This document shows, piece by piece, positions 9,686 to 18,610 of a DNA stretch of 64,000 nucleotides. A program made the position numbers and the translations under genes. Below the pieces are notes generated by a model. It had not been told where the DNA came from. It saw only the letters and a program-made list of their open reading frames with translations, and searched no databases. The stretch covers positions 1-64,000 of the forward strand of contig CACXCN010000085.1 of assembly GCA_902766095.1 (NCBI GenBank), read 5' to 3'. How positions within the stretch are numbered: the first letter of the stretch is position 1; every line of letters starts with the position of its first letter. This DNA is from an uncultured Selenomonas sp. Lineage in GTDB: Bacteria > Bacillota > Negativicutes > Selenomonadales > Selenomonadaceae.

Positions 9686-10506
9686 TAGCGACCGCCCCCC
9701 AGCTTGTAGGCATCATCGTCCGCTTCATCATCCGGCACAGTTTTCCCAGTGAGATCATCCTTCTGCCGTTCAGAGTCGTGCTTCTTGCCCGGCTCCGATT
9801 CCCAGAGTACATATGGCACCGAGGTATCATCATAATCATCCGGCATTTCGACTTTCTGATGCTTGAGGCGCTTCGGCATGACAGCTCCGGCGGTCAGCAT
9901 GTACTGCAGGGCTGACTCGCTACTGATATCGAGGTATATGACATCTTTCTTGAGCACGAACAGATTCGTACCTGAGGTCATATTGAGGCTCCAGGGGACG
10001 AATACGCAGATATAATCATCGCCGAGCTTTTCTTTGAGCATCTGCGGGACGTCGGCCATGACGAAGCCAAGCGCTTTCGACTGATGGAACGGCACGAGTA
10101 CGACCTGCTCGAACATGCTGTTCGACTCGAACACAGCCGTAGACAGGTGCTTGACACTGTTATATATGAACTTTATGATCGGCACATGTCCGAGCAAGCG
10201 CTCTCCCAGACGTATCGCCCGACGCATCACCCACCAGGACGATCCCCAGCCGACGAGATATATCACGAGCAACAGCGTGATGATCCCCATGCCGGGGAAA
10301 TAGAACGGCAGATGCCGCCCGAGCACGCCCTCGGTGAATGTCAGCGTCTCCGCCACGACGAACATCGTTATGGCGATCGGTACGAGCAGGATCAGACCGT
10401 TTATGAAACGCCGCGAAACCTTTTTAGAGAAGTTCGTATTCTTGTCTTCTTCCGCTTTCTTTCCCTTTCGCACATCGTCCAGGAAATCTGCGTTATCATC
10501 TTTCAT
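9685..10506 (-). CDS. DUF502 family membrane protein
   Basis: A 273-residue protein of the DUF502 family. Two membrane segments are seen at about 33-55 and 73-95, followed by the conserved block HVPIIKFIYNSVKHLS and a PWSLNMTSGTNLF stretch typical of the family. The charged N-terminus (about 25 residues) and a long acidic/basic tail (about 220-273) are cytoplasmic. No biochemical function is established for the family. It lies between era and recO and probably shares their transcript. In other Firmicutes this slot often holds diacylglycerol kinase or cytidine deaminase, so the insertion here is a lineage feature. Confidence 0.85.
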   Translation of the reverse strand: MKDDNADFLDDVRKGKKAEEDKNTNFSKKVSRRFINGLILLVPIAITMFVVAETLTFTEGVLGRHLPFYFPGMGIITLLLVIYLVGWGSSWWVMRRAIRLGERLLGHVPIIKFIYNSVKHLSTAVFESNSMFEQVVLVPFHQSKALGFVMADVPQMLKEKLGDDYICVFVPWSLNMTSGTNLFVLKKDVIYLDISSESALQYMLTAGAVMPKRLKHQKVEMPDDYDDTSVPYVLWESEPGKKHDSERQKDDLTGKTVPDDEADDDAYKLGGGR

Positions 10507-10555
10507 GTCATCACTTCCTGTGCCATCATGGCAACATGATATCCCTTAGCTGCAT

Positions 10556-11455
10556 TTATTTATCATCAAGTCCGAAAGCATGAAGCATGCCGGCACTGTT
10601 GCGCCAATCCTTCTTTACCTTGACCCAGAGGTCGAGGTAGACCTTGGCCGCCAGCAGCTGTTCGATATCCTGGCGAGCCAGCTGGCCGATCTCGCGCAGC
10701 ATGGAGCCCTTGTTGCCGATGACGATCCTCTTCTGCGAGTCGCGCTCCACATATATCGTGGCACGGATGTAGACATCGCCCTTCGGGCGCGTCGTCATTT
10801 CATCCACATCTACGGCCACCGCGTGCGGTACTTCGTCGCGCGTCAGCTGGAGGACCTTCTCGCGCACGAGCTCGGCAACGATGAGGCGCTCCGGCTGATC
10901 GGTCACCATATCATCCGGATAGTACTGCGGACCGGCTGGCATGTATTTCGTTATCTCAGCCACGAGATTGTCCGTATTTGTTTCATTCAGAGCGGATATA
11001 GGTACCACCGCTGCAAAATCATATAGCTTGGTATAGCTGGATATGATGGGCAGCACCTGCTCACGCTCGATGAGGTCCAGCTTATTGATCACGAGGATGA
11101 CCGGCTGCTTCGTGTGCTTCAGATGCTCGATGATGAACTTATCGCCGGGGCCCAGGCGCTGACTGGCGTCGACGAGGAATAATATCGCATCGACATCCTT
11201 CAGCGTGTTTTCAGCCGCCCGCTCCATATTCTCCTCGAGCTTCGTATGCGGCTTGTGGATACCCGGAGTATCGAGGAAAACCATCTGCACATCCGGCTTA
11301 GTCAATATGCACATGATGCGGTTGCGCGTCGTCTGTGGTTTATCGCTCATGATGGCTATCTTCTGTCCGATGAGCGTATTTATCAGCGTCGATTTGCCGA
11401 CATTCGGGCGGCCGACGACGGCTACGAATCCCGATTTATGTTTTGCTTCTGTCAA
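10556..11455 (-). CDS. era: GTPase Era, 16S rRNA maturation
   Basis: A 299-residue GTPase that binds the 3' end of 16S rRNA and assists 30S assembly. G-domain motifs are clear: GRPNVGKST (G1, about 15-23), DTPG (G3, about 62-65) and NKLD (G4, about 124-127), followed by a C-terminal KH domain with the VIGNKGSMLREIG loop. The start codon is TTG, chosen because an AGGAGG site lies 5 nt upstream and the protein aligns from there. It follows ybeY, another ribosome maturation factor, with a 12-bp gap. Confidence 0.97.
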   Translation of the reverse strand: MTEAKHKSGFVAVVGRPNVGKSTLINTLIGQKIAIMSDKPQTTRNRIMCILTKPDVQMVFLDTPGIHKPHTKLEENMERAAENTLKDVDAILFLVDASQRLGPGDKFIIEHLKHTKQPVILVINKLDLIEREQVLPIISSYTKLYDFAAVVPISALNETNTDNLVAEITKYMPAGPQYYPDDMVTDQPERLIVAELVREKVLQLTRDEVPHAVAVDVDEMTTRPKGDVYIRATIYVERDSQKRIVIGNKGSMLREIGQLARQDIEQLLAAKVYLDLWVKVKKDWRNSAGMLHAFGLDDK

Positions 11456-11467
11456 TATGTCCTCCTG

Positions 11468-11932
11468 TTACTCGCGCTTGATTCCCAGCTGATCCATCAC
11501 ATAGCGCTGCTCCTGCTCCATCTCCAGACGGTCAGTTTCCTCCATGTGATCGTAGCCGAGCAGATGCAGCATGCCATGTACTGTCAGGAACGCGATCTCC
11601 CGCCGCACGCTGTGGCCATAATCAGCCGCCTGCTCCTCTGCCCGCTCTACAGATATCACGAGATCACCCAGTACATTGATATCCGGGCCATTCTCTATCG
11701 CCGGCTCCTCGCTTTCATTCAATGCGAACGAGAGCACATCGGTCGGGCGGTCGATATGACGGTATTCGCGATTCAACTCATGGATGTATTCATTATTCGT
11801 AAGCGTGATGCTTACTTCACCATTCTCCACCCCGTAGAGCTCACCGACTTTTTCGGCCGCCGCCCTTATATTGGCTTCCACTTCCTCCGGCACAGCCAGA
11901 TCCTCCGGGTGCCTGCTTATGATGACTTCCAT
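11468..11932 (-). CDS. ybeY: rRNA maturation endoribonuclease YbeY
   Basis: A 154-residue metalloenzyme acting in 16S rRNA 3'-end processing and 70S quality control. The zinc-binding histidine signature [11 protein letters not shown] is complete (H-x3-H-x5-H, about 119-129), preceded by LGDLVIS. The length is normal. It sits between phoH and era, in the order seen across Firmicutes. It starts 6 bp after phoH and is likely cotranscribed. Confidence 0.95.
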   Translation of the reverse strand: MEVIISRHPEDLAVPEEVEANIRAAAEKVGELYGVENGEVSITLTNNEYIHELNREYRHIDRPTDVLSFALNESEEPAIENGPDINVLGDLVISVERAEEQAADYGHSVRREIAFLTVHGMLHLLGYDHMEETDRLEMEQEQRYVMDQLGIKRE

Positions 11933-11938
11933 ATTCTT

Positions 11939-13048
11939 CTATATATTCTCCCTTGATGACTGCGTAGCAGCCCGTACTCGACCATTGCTGCCGGCTGACG
12001 GAGCCTTTTTCTTCTGTTCCTGCTTCTTCTTGCGCTGTGCATCATACTGCCCATACGCATTGATGATGCGGGTGACGACGTCGTGACGTACGACATCGAC
12101 TGGCGACAGGCGCAGCACAGCTATCCCCTTCACATCTGCCAGCACCTCGGCCGCTACACGCAGGCCGGACGACACACCACGCGGCAGGTCGATCTGGCTC
12201 AGGTCCCCGGTCACGACCATGCGCGAGCCGAAGCCCAGACGCGTCAGGAACATCTTCATCTGGCTTTCCGTCGTGTTCTGCGCCTCATCCAGTATGATGA
12301 AGGAATCCGCCAACGTCCGGCCGCGCATATAGGCCAGCGGCGCTATCTCGATGAGCCCGCGCGACATGAGCTTCATATAGGCATCGCCGCCCAATATATC
12401 CTGCAGGGCATCATAGAGCGGACGCAGATAGGGATCGACCTTGTCCTGGAGGTCGCCGGGCAGAAAGCCCAGCCGCTCACCAGCCTCGACAGCCGGACGC
12501 GTCAGGATGATGCGCTTGACCTCCTTGTTGCGCAGCGCCGCCACCGCCATGACGACGGCCAGATACGTCTTACCCGTACCCGCCGGACCGATGGCTATCG
12601 TCACTGCATTCTTCTTTATCGTCGAGATATAGTTGAGCTGGCCGATCGTCTTCGCACGCACCGCGTGCCCTCGGGCTGTCACGAGTATCGTATCCTGCAG
12701 CCGGACGACATCACTTGCCCGCCCCTCATGTACGAGGCGGCTGACATAGCGAACCTCATGCGTCGTCAGGCGAGTACCGACGCGATGCATCTGCTGCAGG
12801 GCCCGGGCGGCCTCAGCCGCCAGCTCGGTCTCATGGGCCGAACCGCTCAGCTCGAGCGCCATGCCCCGGCCGATCATGCGGCAGGCAAAGCATTCCCGCA
12901 GCACTTGCAGGAGTTCATCGCCACGTCCGAACAAAGCAAACGCCTCATCCTGATCCGCCAGCTCTATCTGTATCTTTGTTTCAACATCCTCGTTTGCAGC
13001 CTGCCTGTTCCGGGCTGCCGCACTGTTTTCCTGCAGATTTATCCCCAC
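11939..13048 (-). CDS. phoH: PhoH-like ATPase
   Basis: A 369-residue ATPase of the PhoH/YbeZ family, thought to act in RNA metabolism beside YbeY. The Walker A motif GPAGTGKTYLA lies at about 154-164 and Walker B is FIILDEAQN. The arginine-rich MVVTGDLSQIDLP motif is also typical. About 100 residues upstream form a family N-terminal domain. A 35-residue lysine/glutamine-rich tail is likely disordered. The best start is GTG at 13048; no strong ribosome site is seen, so the start is uncertain by a few codons. It is the first gene of the ybeY-era-recO run. Confidence 0.93.
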   Translation of the reverse strand: MGINLQENSAAARNRQAANEDVETKIQIELADQDEAFALFGRGDELLQVLRECFACRMIGRGMALELSGSAHETELAAEAARALQQMHRVGTRLTTHEVRYVSRLVHEGRASDVVRLQDTILVTARGHAVRAKTIGQLNYISTIKKNAVTIAIGPAGTGKTYLAVVMAVAALRNKEVKRIILTRPAVEAGERLGFLPGDLQDKVDPYLRPLYDALQDILGGDAYMKLMSRGLIEIAPLAYMRGRTLADSFIILDEAQNTTESQMKMFLTRLGFGSRMVVTGDLSQIDLPRGVSSGLRVAAEVLADVKGIAVLRLSPVDVVRHDVVTRIINAYGQYDAQRKKKQEQKKKAPSAGSNGRVRAATQSSRENI

Positions 13049-13212
13049 TTTCCATCATAATATATAAACTTACTTTTTATTCTACCGCATAGATTAGTTT
13101 TGTCAATCCATTGACTGTCTGGGGCCTATGGAAAGACGGCTGGTAGTTGTTATACTGCCAGCGACCTCTGACCGACAGCTGTACCATAGAGCAGTGCCCT
13201 GTCTCATAAATC

Positions 13213-13246
13213 AAAAAAGAGCCAGCATAACTGGCTCATTTTTTAT
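13213..13246. terminator. bidirectional terminator between MFS and phoH
   Basis: GAGCCAG and CTGGCTC pair around a 5-nt loop and are flanked by A6 on the left and T6 on the right. It can end minus-strand transcription of the MFS gene at 13279 and is symmetrical enough to act both ways. Confidence 0.85.
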
Positions 13247-13278
13247 ACCATTGTCACCACCAAGCGACGGAATGACAT

Positions 13279-14568
13279 TCAGTGACTGGCTGTCAGCGCC
13301 TTGTTGAAGAAGCGCTGGCGACGCTCCGCTACGATTTCCTTGGCCTGAGAGGTACGGTCCATGTGGTTGCGGGTGAAGAGCCCGCGACGGGCCAGGATCA
13401 TATAGTAGAGTACGATGCCAGCCAGACTGATGGCAGCCGCAGCGATATATACGAAGGAAAAGCCGAAGCTCGGTACGAAGCTGCCAAGCGTATACGGCCC
13501 GACGCCGATACCGAAATCGAGGAAGACGAAATAGGTGCTGGTCGCAACGCCGACCTGATGCATAGGCGCGCAATGTACCGCCAGAGCGTGGCAGGAGGCC
13601 GTAATCGTGCCGTAGCCGAGGCCCAGGAAAAGCGCTCCGGCGAGCATCGCTATATCGCCGCGGGCAGTCGCGATGATGACCATAGCGATTGCCATGCACA
13701 GCAGGGCCGGATAGATGACGATATTGCCGCCGCGCTTGTCAAGCAGGAAGCCGGTCAGCGGACGACTGATGAACGAAGTCAGTGCGAAGCAGAGGAAGAA
13801 GCAGGAGGCACCGATGCCGGTGACACCGATACTATTCGTATAGGCTCCCAGGAATGACAGCACCGTCGAGTAGCATACGCCGCCCATCAGCGCTATGAAC
13901 GATATACCGAGAGCACGCAGCGAGAAAAAGCGGTCGAAGGAAATCTTTTTGAGGTCAGCCTTCTCCTGAGGCAGTATATCGCGCTCCGGAGCTTTTATCG
14001 TGAAGGCCGAAATCAGTATGATAGCAGCAAGCACACCGACGATCTCTATGCCGATTGTAAAGGCATGCGCAGCCGTGATGCTCATAGCCAGGAAAGGACC
14101 TATGGCTGAAGCTATCGTAACCCCGAGCGTGAAATAGCCGATGCCCTGCCCCATCTTCTTCAGCGGAATAAGCGAAGCCACGATCGTGCTGGCAGCGGTC
14201 GACGTCATGCCGAAGGAAACGCCGTGGATAAAGCGTACGACATTGAACGCAGCCAACGTCGGTGCCACGAGATAGAAGAATATCATGAGCAGGAACAGCG
14301 CCGATCCCAGCAGGAACATGTGCCGGCGACCGACGAAGTCGATATAGCGGCCCGATACGATACGCGAAAACAGGGCTCCGACGATGAAAAGTCCGGACGC
14401 GAGGCCAGCCATACTGATCGATGCCGAAAAATGCTCCATGGCATAGGCCGTAGACCAGAGCATGAGCAGAAAGTGCACCGTATAAACGAGCAGATTGACA
14501 CCGATGGTCAGAAGATAATCGCGTTTCCAAAGCGTTTCGGAACCAACAGCAGCATTGGCAGCAGACAT
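13279..14568 (-). CDS. MFS transporter, substrate unknown
   Basis: A 429-residue major facilitator protein with twelve predicted hydrophobic helices. The helix 2-3 motif appears as GRYIDFVGRRHM, and the second half carries RPLTGFLLDKRGG. The start at 14568 is preferred because an AGAAAGGAG site lies 9 nt upstream and the protein begins in the usual way before the first helix. The frame remains open for 54 codons further upstream with an acidic stretch and a second possible start. It is divergent from a LysR regulator 412 bp away, a layout in which the regulator often controls the transporter. The substrate is unknown. Confidence 0.85.
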   Translation of the reverse strand: MSAANAAVGSETLWKRDYLLTIGVNLLVYTVHFLLMLWSTAYAMEHFSASISMAGLASGLFIVGALFSRIVSGRYIDFVGRRHMFLLGSALFLLMIFFYLVAPTLAAFNVVRFIHGVSFGMTSTAASTIVASLIPLKKMGQGIGYFTLGVTIASAIGPFLAMSITAAHAFTIGIEIVGVLAAIILISAFTIKAPERDILPQEKADLKKISFDRFFSLRALGISFIALMGGVCYSTVLSFLGAYTNSIGVTGIGASCFFLCFALTSFISRPLTGFLLDKRGGNIVIYPALLCMAIAMVIIATARGDIAMLAGALFLGLGYGTITASCHALAVHCAPMHQVGVATSTYFVFLDFGIGVGPYTLGSFVPSFGFSFVYIAAAAISLAGIVLYYMILARRGLFTRNHMDRTSQAKEIVAERRQRFFNKALTASH

Positions 14569-14980
14569 TGCGGCAGACTCCTTTCTGAAAGTCGAAGTGG
14601 ATAGGGAGATTCTTGCAGATCTCTGATACATTTTGAGGTGAGGCAGGGCCGTTATCACGAAGTCATCAGCATCGGCTTCGCTCAAGTGCAGCTCCAGTTC
14701 GAGTTCCTCTTCCCCGGTCATAGTAATCACCTGATAATAACGGATTTTGATTCCCGGAAATCATTTACAGGGGTCATTATATCCACTAAAATTGCGCTTG
14801 TCTAATGTATAATTTTAATATATTACATGCATTTCATACATTATAATAGCCGCAAATGCCCTGAAAATACGCTGTTAAAGCTAGAAAATCAATAAAATCT
14901 ATCTCTTTTTTGCATCAAATGTGTTATGATTGTAATACATAGATAAAATGAAAAATATGTATAAAAAGGAGACAATTTCG
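14569..14980. other. 412-bp divergent intergenic region, MFS / LysR
   Basis: The half next to the MFS gene is an in-frame extension without stops (see the separate finding). The half next to the LysR gene is AT-rich, with imperfect dyads around 14808-14840 (for example ATGTA...TACAT) of the kind LysR proteins bind (T-N11-A). The LysR promoter is annotated separately. No other gene is seen. Confidence 0.45.
14910..14938 (+). promoter_or_regulatory. putative promoter of the LysR gene
   Basis: TTGCAT and TAATAC are separated by exactly 17 bp. The predicted start lies about 36 bp ahead of the ATG. Confidence 0.55.
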
Positions 14981-15895
14981 ATGGAGATTTCTCAGCTGAA
15001 ATATTTTCAAGCCATGGCACGCATCAAGCATTTCACCAAAGCTGCTGAGACATGTGCCGTATCGCAGTCCGCCCTGTCGCGCTCCATAGCGAAGCTCGAG
15101 GCCGAACTCGGCGTGCCGCTTTTCACGCGTCAGGCCCGTCGCGTGGAACTGACCTCGGCCGGAGAGCATTTTCTCTACCATGTCGACCGCGTGATGAGGG
15201 AACTGCAGGAAGCTAAAAAAGAACTAGTTCGCAGCCCCAGCGGTGAGGGCGGGACCGTGAACCTGTCCTTCTTCCATTCCTTCGGCGGCTATCTGCTGCC
15301 AATGCTGCTGGCCGAATTCCACGCCCGCTATCCGGATATCAGCATAAAGCTCAACCAGCACAACAGCAAGTTCCTCATGCGACAGGTGGCACGGGGTAAG
15401 ACCGATCTCTGCCTCTGCTCGACGATGACGACAGCAGAAAATATCGCCTGGATGTACCTCTGGTCAGAGGAACTTTTTGTAGCCGTGCCCAAAAACCATC
15501 CCCTGGCCGAGCGTGACAGCGTGACTCTGAGTGAAATCGAATCCGAACCACTGATAACGCTGAAGCCTAACTACAGCCTCCGCACCCTGGTCGATCAGTC
15601 GTTCGAGCTGGCCGGAAGCCATCCGCATATCATATTCGAAGGCGATGATGTCAACACTCTGGCCAGCCTCGTGGCCGCCAAGCTTGGCGTCAGTATCATA
15701 CCGAACATCCCCGGAGTAGAGCATCTGGGCATCGTCTATCTGCCCATATCATTCCCTGTATGCAAGCGGGCAGTCGGCCTGGCCTGGAATACGACAAAGC
15801 CGCTTTCTCCGGCGGCACTCACATTCCAGCAATTCGTCATACGCCGTTTTGCTCAGCAACCACCTACTGCGCCTGCCACTCAGCAAAAAAAATAA
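14981..15895 (+). CDS. LysR family transcriptional regulator
   Basis: A 304-residue regulator. The winged helix-turn-helix is in residues 1-60 (KHFTKAAETCAVSQSALSRS followed by a glutamate-rich recognition region and VPLFTR). The periplasmic-binding-like effector domain covers about 90-295. The start at 14981 is chosen from an AAAGGAG site 9 nt upstream; an ATG 33 bp earlier has no ribosome site. It faces away from the MFS transporter at 13279-14568, so regulation of that transporter is a reasonable inference. The effector is unknown. A terminator follows the stop. Confidence 0.93.
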   Translation: MEISQLKYFQAMARIKHFTKAAETCAVSQSALSRSIAKLEAELGVPLFTRQARRVELTSAGEHFLYHVDRVMRELQEAKKELVRSPSGEGGTVNLSFFHSFGGYLLPMLLAEFHARYPDISIKLNQHNSKFLMRQVARGKTDLCLCSTMTTAENIAWMYLWSEELFVAVPKNHPLAERDSVTLSEIESEPLITLKPNYSLRTLVDQSFELAGSHPHIIFEGDDVNTLASLVAAKLGVSIIPNIPGVEHLGIVYLPISFPVCKRAVGLAWNTTKPLSPAALTFQQFVIRRFAQQPPTAPATQQKK

Positions 15896-15917
15896 ATCTT
15901 CATAGTTTCATCGAAAA

Positions 15918-15950
15918 AACCAGGCAACGACGAGCGCTGCCTGGTTTATT
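15918..15950 (+). terminator. terminator after the LysR gene
   Basis: AACCAGGCA pairs with TGCCTGGTT around an 11-nt loop, followed by a T-rich TATTAG tail. It lies 22 bp past the stop. Confidence 0.7.
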
Positions 15951-16026
15951 AGAGCTTCGAGTCTGTCTATCCCCTCGAGAGCAGCCGTCTGGTCCGGTCA
16001 CGGCTAGAACGTCCTCAAAACCAGAT

Positions 16027-16071
16027 TCTGTTGCTATAACAACAGAAAAATATGCCGCCGGCCCCTATACT
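16027..16071 (+). promoter_or_regulatory. CRP-type dyad and -10 of the ric promoter
   Basis: TCTGTTG (16027-16033) and CAACAGA (16040-16046) are perfect inverted arms with 6 bp between them, which is the TGTTG-N6-CAACA spacing of Crp/Fnr-family sites. A -10 hexamer TATACT follows at 16066-16071 and no good -35 is present. The predicted start near 16078 places the dyad centre at about -41.5, the class II activator position. The convergent Crp/Fnr gene next door is the obvious candidate regulator. Confidence 0.6.
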
Positions 16072-16135
16072 GATAACTGTAAAGAGCAAACGAATCCGGT
16101 GAAAGGCATCGGATCGATACAAAGGAGAGATCACC

Positions 16136-16831
16136 ATGATTACCAAAGAAATGACACTGGCCGACGTCGTAAAAGAGCATCCGAATACCATCGGTTTTCT
16201 GAACGGACTCCATCTCGACTACTGCTGCGGTGGTCATGAGGCCATCAAGATTGCCCTCAAAGAAAAAGGCATGGATGTCGATGAGTTCCTGGAGGAAATC
16301 AATAAGGTTGCTGCACGTCCGACGGCGCAGAAAGATGTTCATGAAGACATCGAATCGTTCAAGAACCTCAAAGTCAATGAGATGCTCGATGATCTTGAAG
16401 CGACCCATCACGTGACGGATCGCCGGCTGATGTCTGAGACAGAGGAACTCCTGAACAAGATCCTGATCGTGCATTATCCGCATCATGGTGAGATGCTGAC
16501 GAAGCTGCATCACCTCTACAGCGATCTCAAGGCAGAGCTCGAGGAGCATTTTGCAAAGGAAGAGCGTCTGGTATTCCCACTGATGCGTCAGCACCCACAT
16601 CCGGAGCAGGATGTGCTCGACTACGTAAAATCTTTGGAAGATGAGCATACTGGCGCCGGTGATATCATCAAAAAAATATATCAGCTGACCAATAACTTCA
16701 CCCCGCCGGCAGATGCCTGCCCGACATTCCAGCGCACCTATCAGGTGATGGAAGCACTGTTCGACGATGTATTCATCCACATCTTTAAGGAAAATTCCAT
16801 CGCCTTCCCGGAATACGCCGAGCAGGAATGA
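16136..16831 (+). CDS. ric: iron-sulfur cluster repair di-iron protein Ric
   Basis: A 231-residue hemerythrin-like protein of the Ric/ScdA/YtfE family, which repairs Fe-S clusters damaged by nitric oxide or oxidants. The N-terminal DUF542 domain has the paired cysteines in LDYCCGGH (C30, C31). The four-helix di-iron domain follows with spaced histidines in HHVTD, HYPHHGEM, LEEHFAKEE and DEHTGAG, and a final HIFKENSIAFP. The length is normal. An AAAGGAGA site precedes the ATG. It is a single gene under a CRP-type site, facing a Crp/Fnr regulator across 15 bp, which suggests nitrosative-stress induction. Confidence 0.95.
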   Translation: MITKEMTLADVVKEHPNTIGFLNGLHLDYCCGGHEAIKIALKEKGMDVDEFLEEINKVAARPTAQKDVHEDIESFKNLKVNEMLDDLEATHHVTDRRLMSETEELLNKILIVHYPHHGEMLTKLHHLYSDLKAELEEHFAKEERLVFPLMRQHPHPEQDVLDYVKSLEDEHTGAGDIIKKIYQLTNNFTPPADACPTFQRTYQVMEALFDDVFIHIFKENSIAFPEYAEQE

Positions 16832-16846
16832 GAAAGGATTCCAGCA

Positions 16847-17524
16847 TCAGGGCCGCGTCAGATAATAGCGGCGCCCCTCGATGCGCAGTTCCCCTGCATC
16901 CTGCATCAGCCCTAGTTCACGGGACAAGGCACTGCGGTTGACGCCGAGGAATTCCGCCATAGCCGTAGTCGTAAATTTCACCAAGACAGCTCCGTCGGCC
17001 TGCCGAGGCATCTCCCCCAAGAAGATGCTGATGCGGTCACGGAGCTTTTTCTGGCTCAGGATGCGGATTTTGCGATTCTGATAGATGTTCTTCTGCGCAA
17101 GGTCATGGATGAGGTTCATAGCCAAATGGTAGCCGGTGCCGCTGAGAGACTCTCGCGCCATATGAAGAGCCGCGATATCCAGTAGAACGACGATGCTGTC
17201 CTGGATGGCTTCGAGCTGGATGGGGCTGTGCATCGGGTGGACGCAGGCCAGTGCCTCACCGAAAAGCTGCCCCGCACCGAAGCGGCTGACACTGATCTTG
17301 GCGTCGTTCTCATTGAGGAAAGAGCCCTCTATGCTGCCGGCAAGGACGATTCCGGCATAGCGAAACGGCTCGTCCAGAAACTGCAGGATTTCATGCCGGG
17401 CAAGATTCACCTGCCTGGCATGAAAGAACTCCAGCGCCTCGGGAATCTGCTCCATCTTCAAACCGCGGAACAGCGGGCATACCTGAAAAATCTTATAATA
17501 TTGCTGGATAAACGATGTGTCCAT
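16847..17524 (-). CDS. Crp/Fnr family transcriptional regulator
   Basis: A 225-residue regulator with an N-terminal cyclic-nucleotide-like beta barrel (about 20-130), a long dimer helix and a C-terminal helix-turn-helix (TTTAMAEFLGVNRSALSREL, about 178-197). The N-terminus lacks the clustered cysteines of oxygen-sensing FNR, so a heme-based or small-molecule sensor is more likely. The start at 17524 is chosen from an AGAAAGG site. It is convergent with ric, and the ric promoter holds a CRP-type dyad, so control of ric is inferred. A separate perfect dyad lies in its own upstream region. Confidence 0.9.
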   Translation of the reverse strand: MDTSFIQQYYKIFQVCPLFRGLKMEQIPEALEFFHARQVNLARHEILQFLDEPFRYAGIVLAGSIEGSFLNENDAKISVSRFGAGQLFGEALACVHPMHSPIQLEAIQDSIVVLLDIAALHMARESLSGTGYHLAMNLIHDLAQKNIYQNRKIRILSQKKLRDRISIFLGEMPRQADGAVLVKFTTTAMAEFLGVNRSALSRELGLMQDAGELRIEGRRYYLTRP

Positions 17525-17566
17525 GATGAGCCTTTCTGATGTAAAAATATTTGGTTCATTTCCATT

Positions 17567-17593
17567 TTGCAATAGTAGTATAGCATATTGCAA
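17567..17593. promoter_or_regulatory. inverted repeat upstream of the Crp/Fnr gene
   Basis: TTGCAATA and TATTGCAA are perfect 8-bp arms separated by 11 bp, 43 bp upstream of the regulator's start codon. It differs from the TGTTG-type dyad at ric, so it may bind another protein or the same one in a different mode. The function is unproven. Confidence 0.45.
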
Positions 17594-17770
17594 GCCGGTC
17601 TTCTATACTGATACAGCAAAGACGGCCATCCCCTGCGCTTTGTACACGTCTGGGAAGTCCCTGTGCCCCCTCGCCGACTCGGTCCATGGAGTTCCAAAGA
17701 AGAATACTTGCTTTTTCCGACCAGTATGACTATGATGGATATATCAAATTCTACTTAGGACGAGGTTCTT

Positions 17771-18547
17771 ATGGAAAAACATTTTGATATCAATGAACAA
17801 GGCTACAGCATACGCTGCAAACTCATATGCAGCGATCATGACAAGACGGCCAGAAGCTTTGACCATGTCGCTATCGTGACCCATGGCTTCGGCAGCAACA
17901 AGGAAACGGCCGGCACCGCCAGCTTTGGGGAGCATCTGACCGCCAAATACAAAGGTTGGGGCGTTATCGCTTTCGACTGGCCCTGCCATGGTATGGACGC
18001 ACGCAAAAAACTCACCGTCGCCGAATGCCTGACCTATCTGACCATAGTCACCGACTATGCCAAACGCGAACTACAGGCCAGTGATGTCTGCATATACTCC
18101 ACGAGCCTCGGCGGCTATCTCACCCTGCGCTATCTCATCGAGATTGGCAATCCTTTCCGGCGCATCGCCCTGCGCTGCCCCGCCATCCATATGTACGAAA
18201 CGATGTTCAGCCGCGTCCCTGAAGCCGATCAGGCCAAGCTTCGCAAAGGCAAGGAAATCCAGATGGGGTTCGAACGCAAGATGAAAGTCGACCAGGCTTT
18301 CTTCGATGAATTAAAATCTTTCAATCCTCTGGAACACGAGTATTTTGATTTCGCGGATAATATGCTGATATTACACGGTACAGCTGATGAAATGGTATCT
18401 ATCGATGATGCCCGTGAATTCGCAGAAAACAATGTCATAGAATTCATCCCGGTAGAGGGCGCCGACCACCCATTCCGCAACCCGAACCATATGGCGCTGG
18501 CAATTCACAAAATCATCGAATTCTTCCATGCGGGCGAACTCGACTAA
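17771..18547 (+). CDS. alpha/beta hydrolase
   Basis: A 258-residue protein with the alpha/beta hydrolase fold. The oxyanion region is THGFGSNKET (about 36-45), the nucleophile serine lies in YSTSLGGYL (about 112-120), the acid in LHGTADEMVS and the histidine in GADHPFRN near the end. No signal peptide is present, so it is cytoplasmic. Substrate class (ester, acyl-CoA, peptide) cannot be told. It is a single gene, divergent from the Crp/Fnr regulator, with its own terminator. The residue before the nucleophile motif departs from the classical G-x-S-x-G (S-T-S-L-G), as in several cytoplasmic esterase subfamilies. Confidence 0.88.
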   Translation: MEKHFDINEQGYSIRCKLICSDHDKTARSFDHVAIVTHGFGSNKETAGTASFGEHLTAKYKGWGVIAFDWPCHGMDARKKLTVAECLTYLTIVTDYAKRELQASDVCIYSTSLGGYLTLRYLIEIGNPFRRIALRCPAIHMYETMFSRVPEADQAKLRKGKEIQMGFERKMKVDQAFFDELKSFNPLEHEYFDFADNMLILHGTADEMVSIDDAREFAENNVIEFIPVEGADHPFRNPNHMALAIHKIIEFFHAGELD

Positions 18548-18554
18548 ACTACGC

Positions 18555-18585
18555 AAAAAGGGACTGCTGCTCACAGTCCCTTTTT
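18555..18585 (+). terminator. terminator after the hydrolase
   Basis: AGGGACT and AGTCCCT pair around a 9-nt loop, flanked by A5 and T5. It starts 8 bp past the stop. Confidence 0.85.
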
Positions 18586-18610
18586 ATTTATGCGATTGTT
18601 TCCACGGCCA

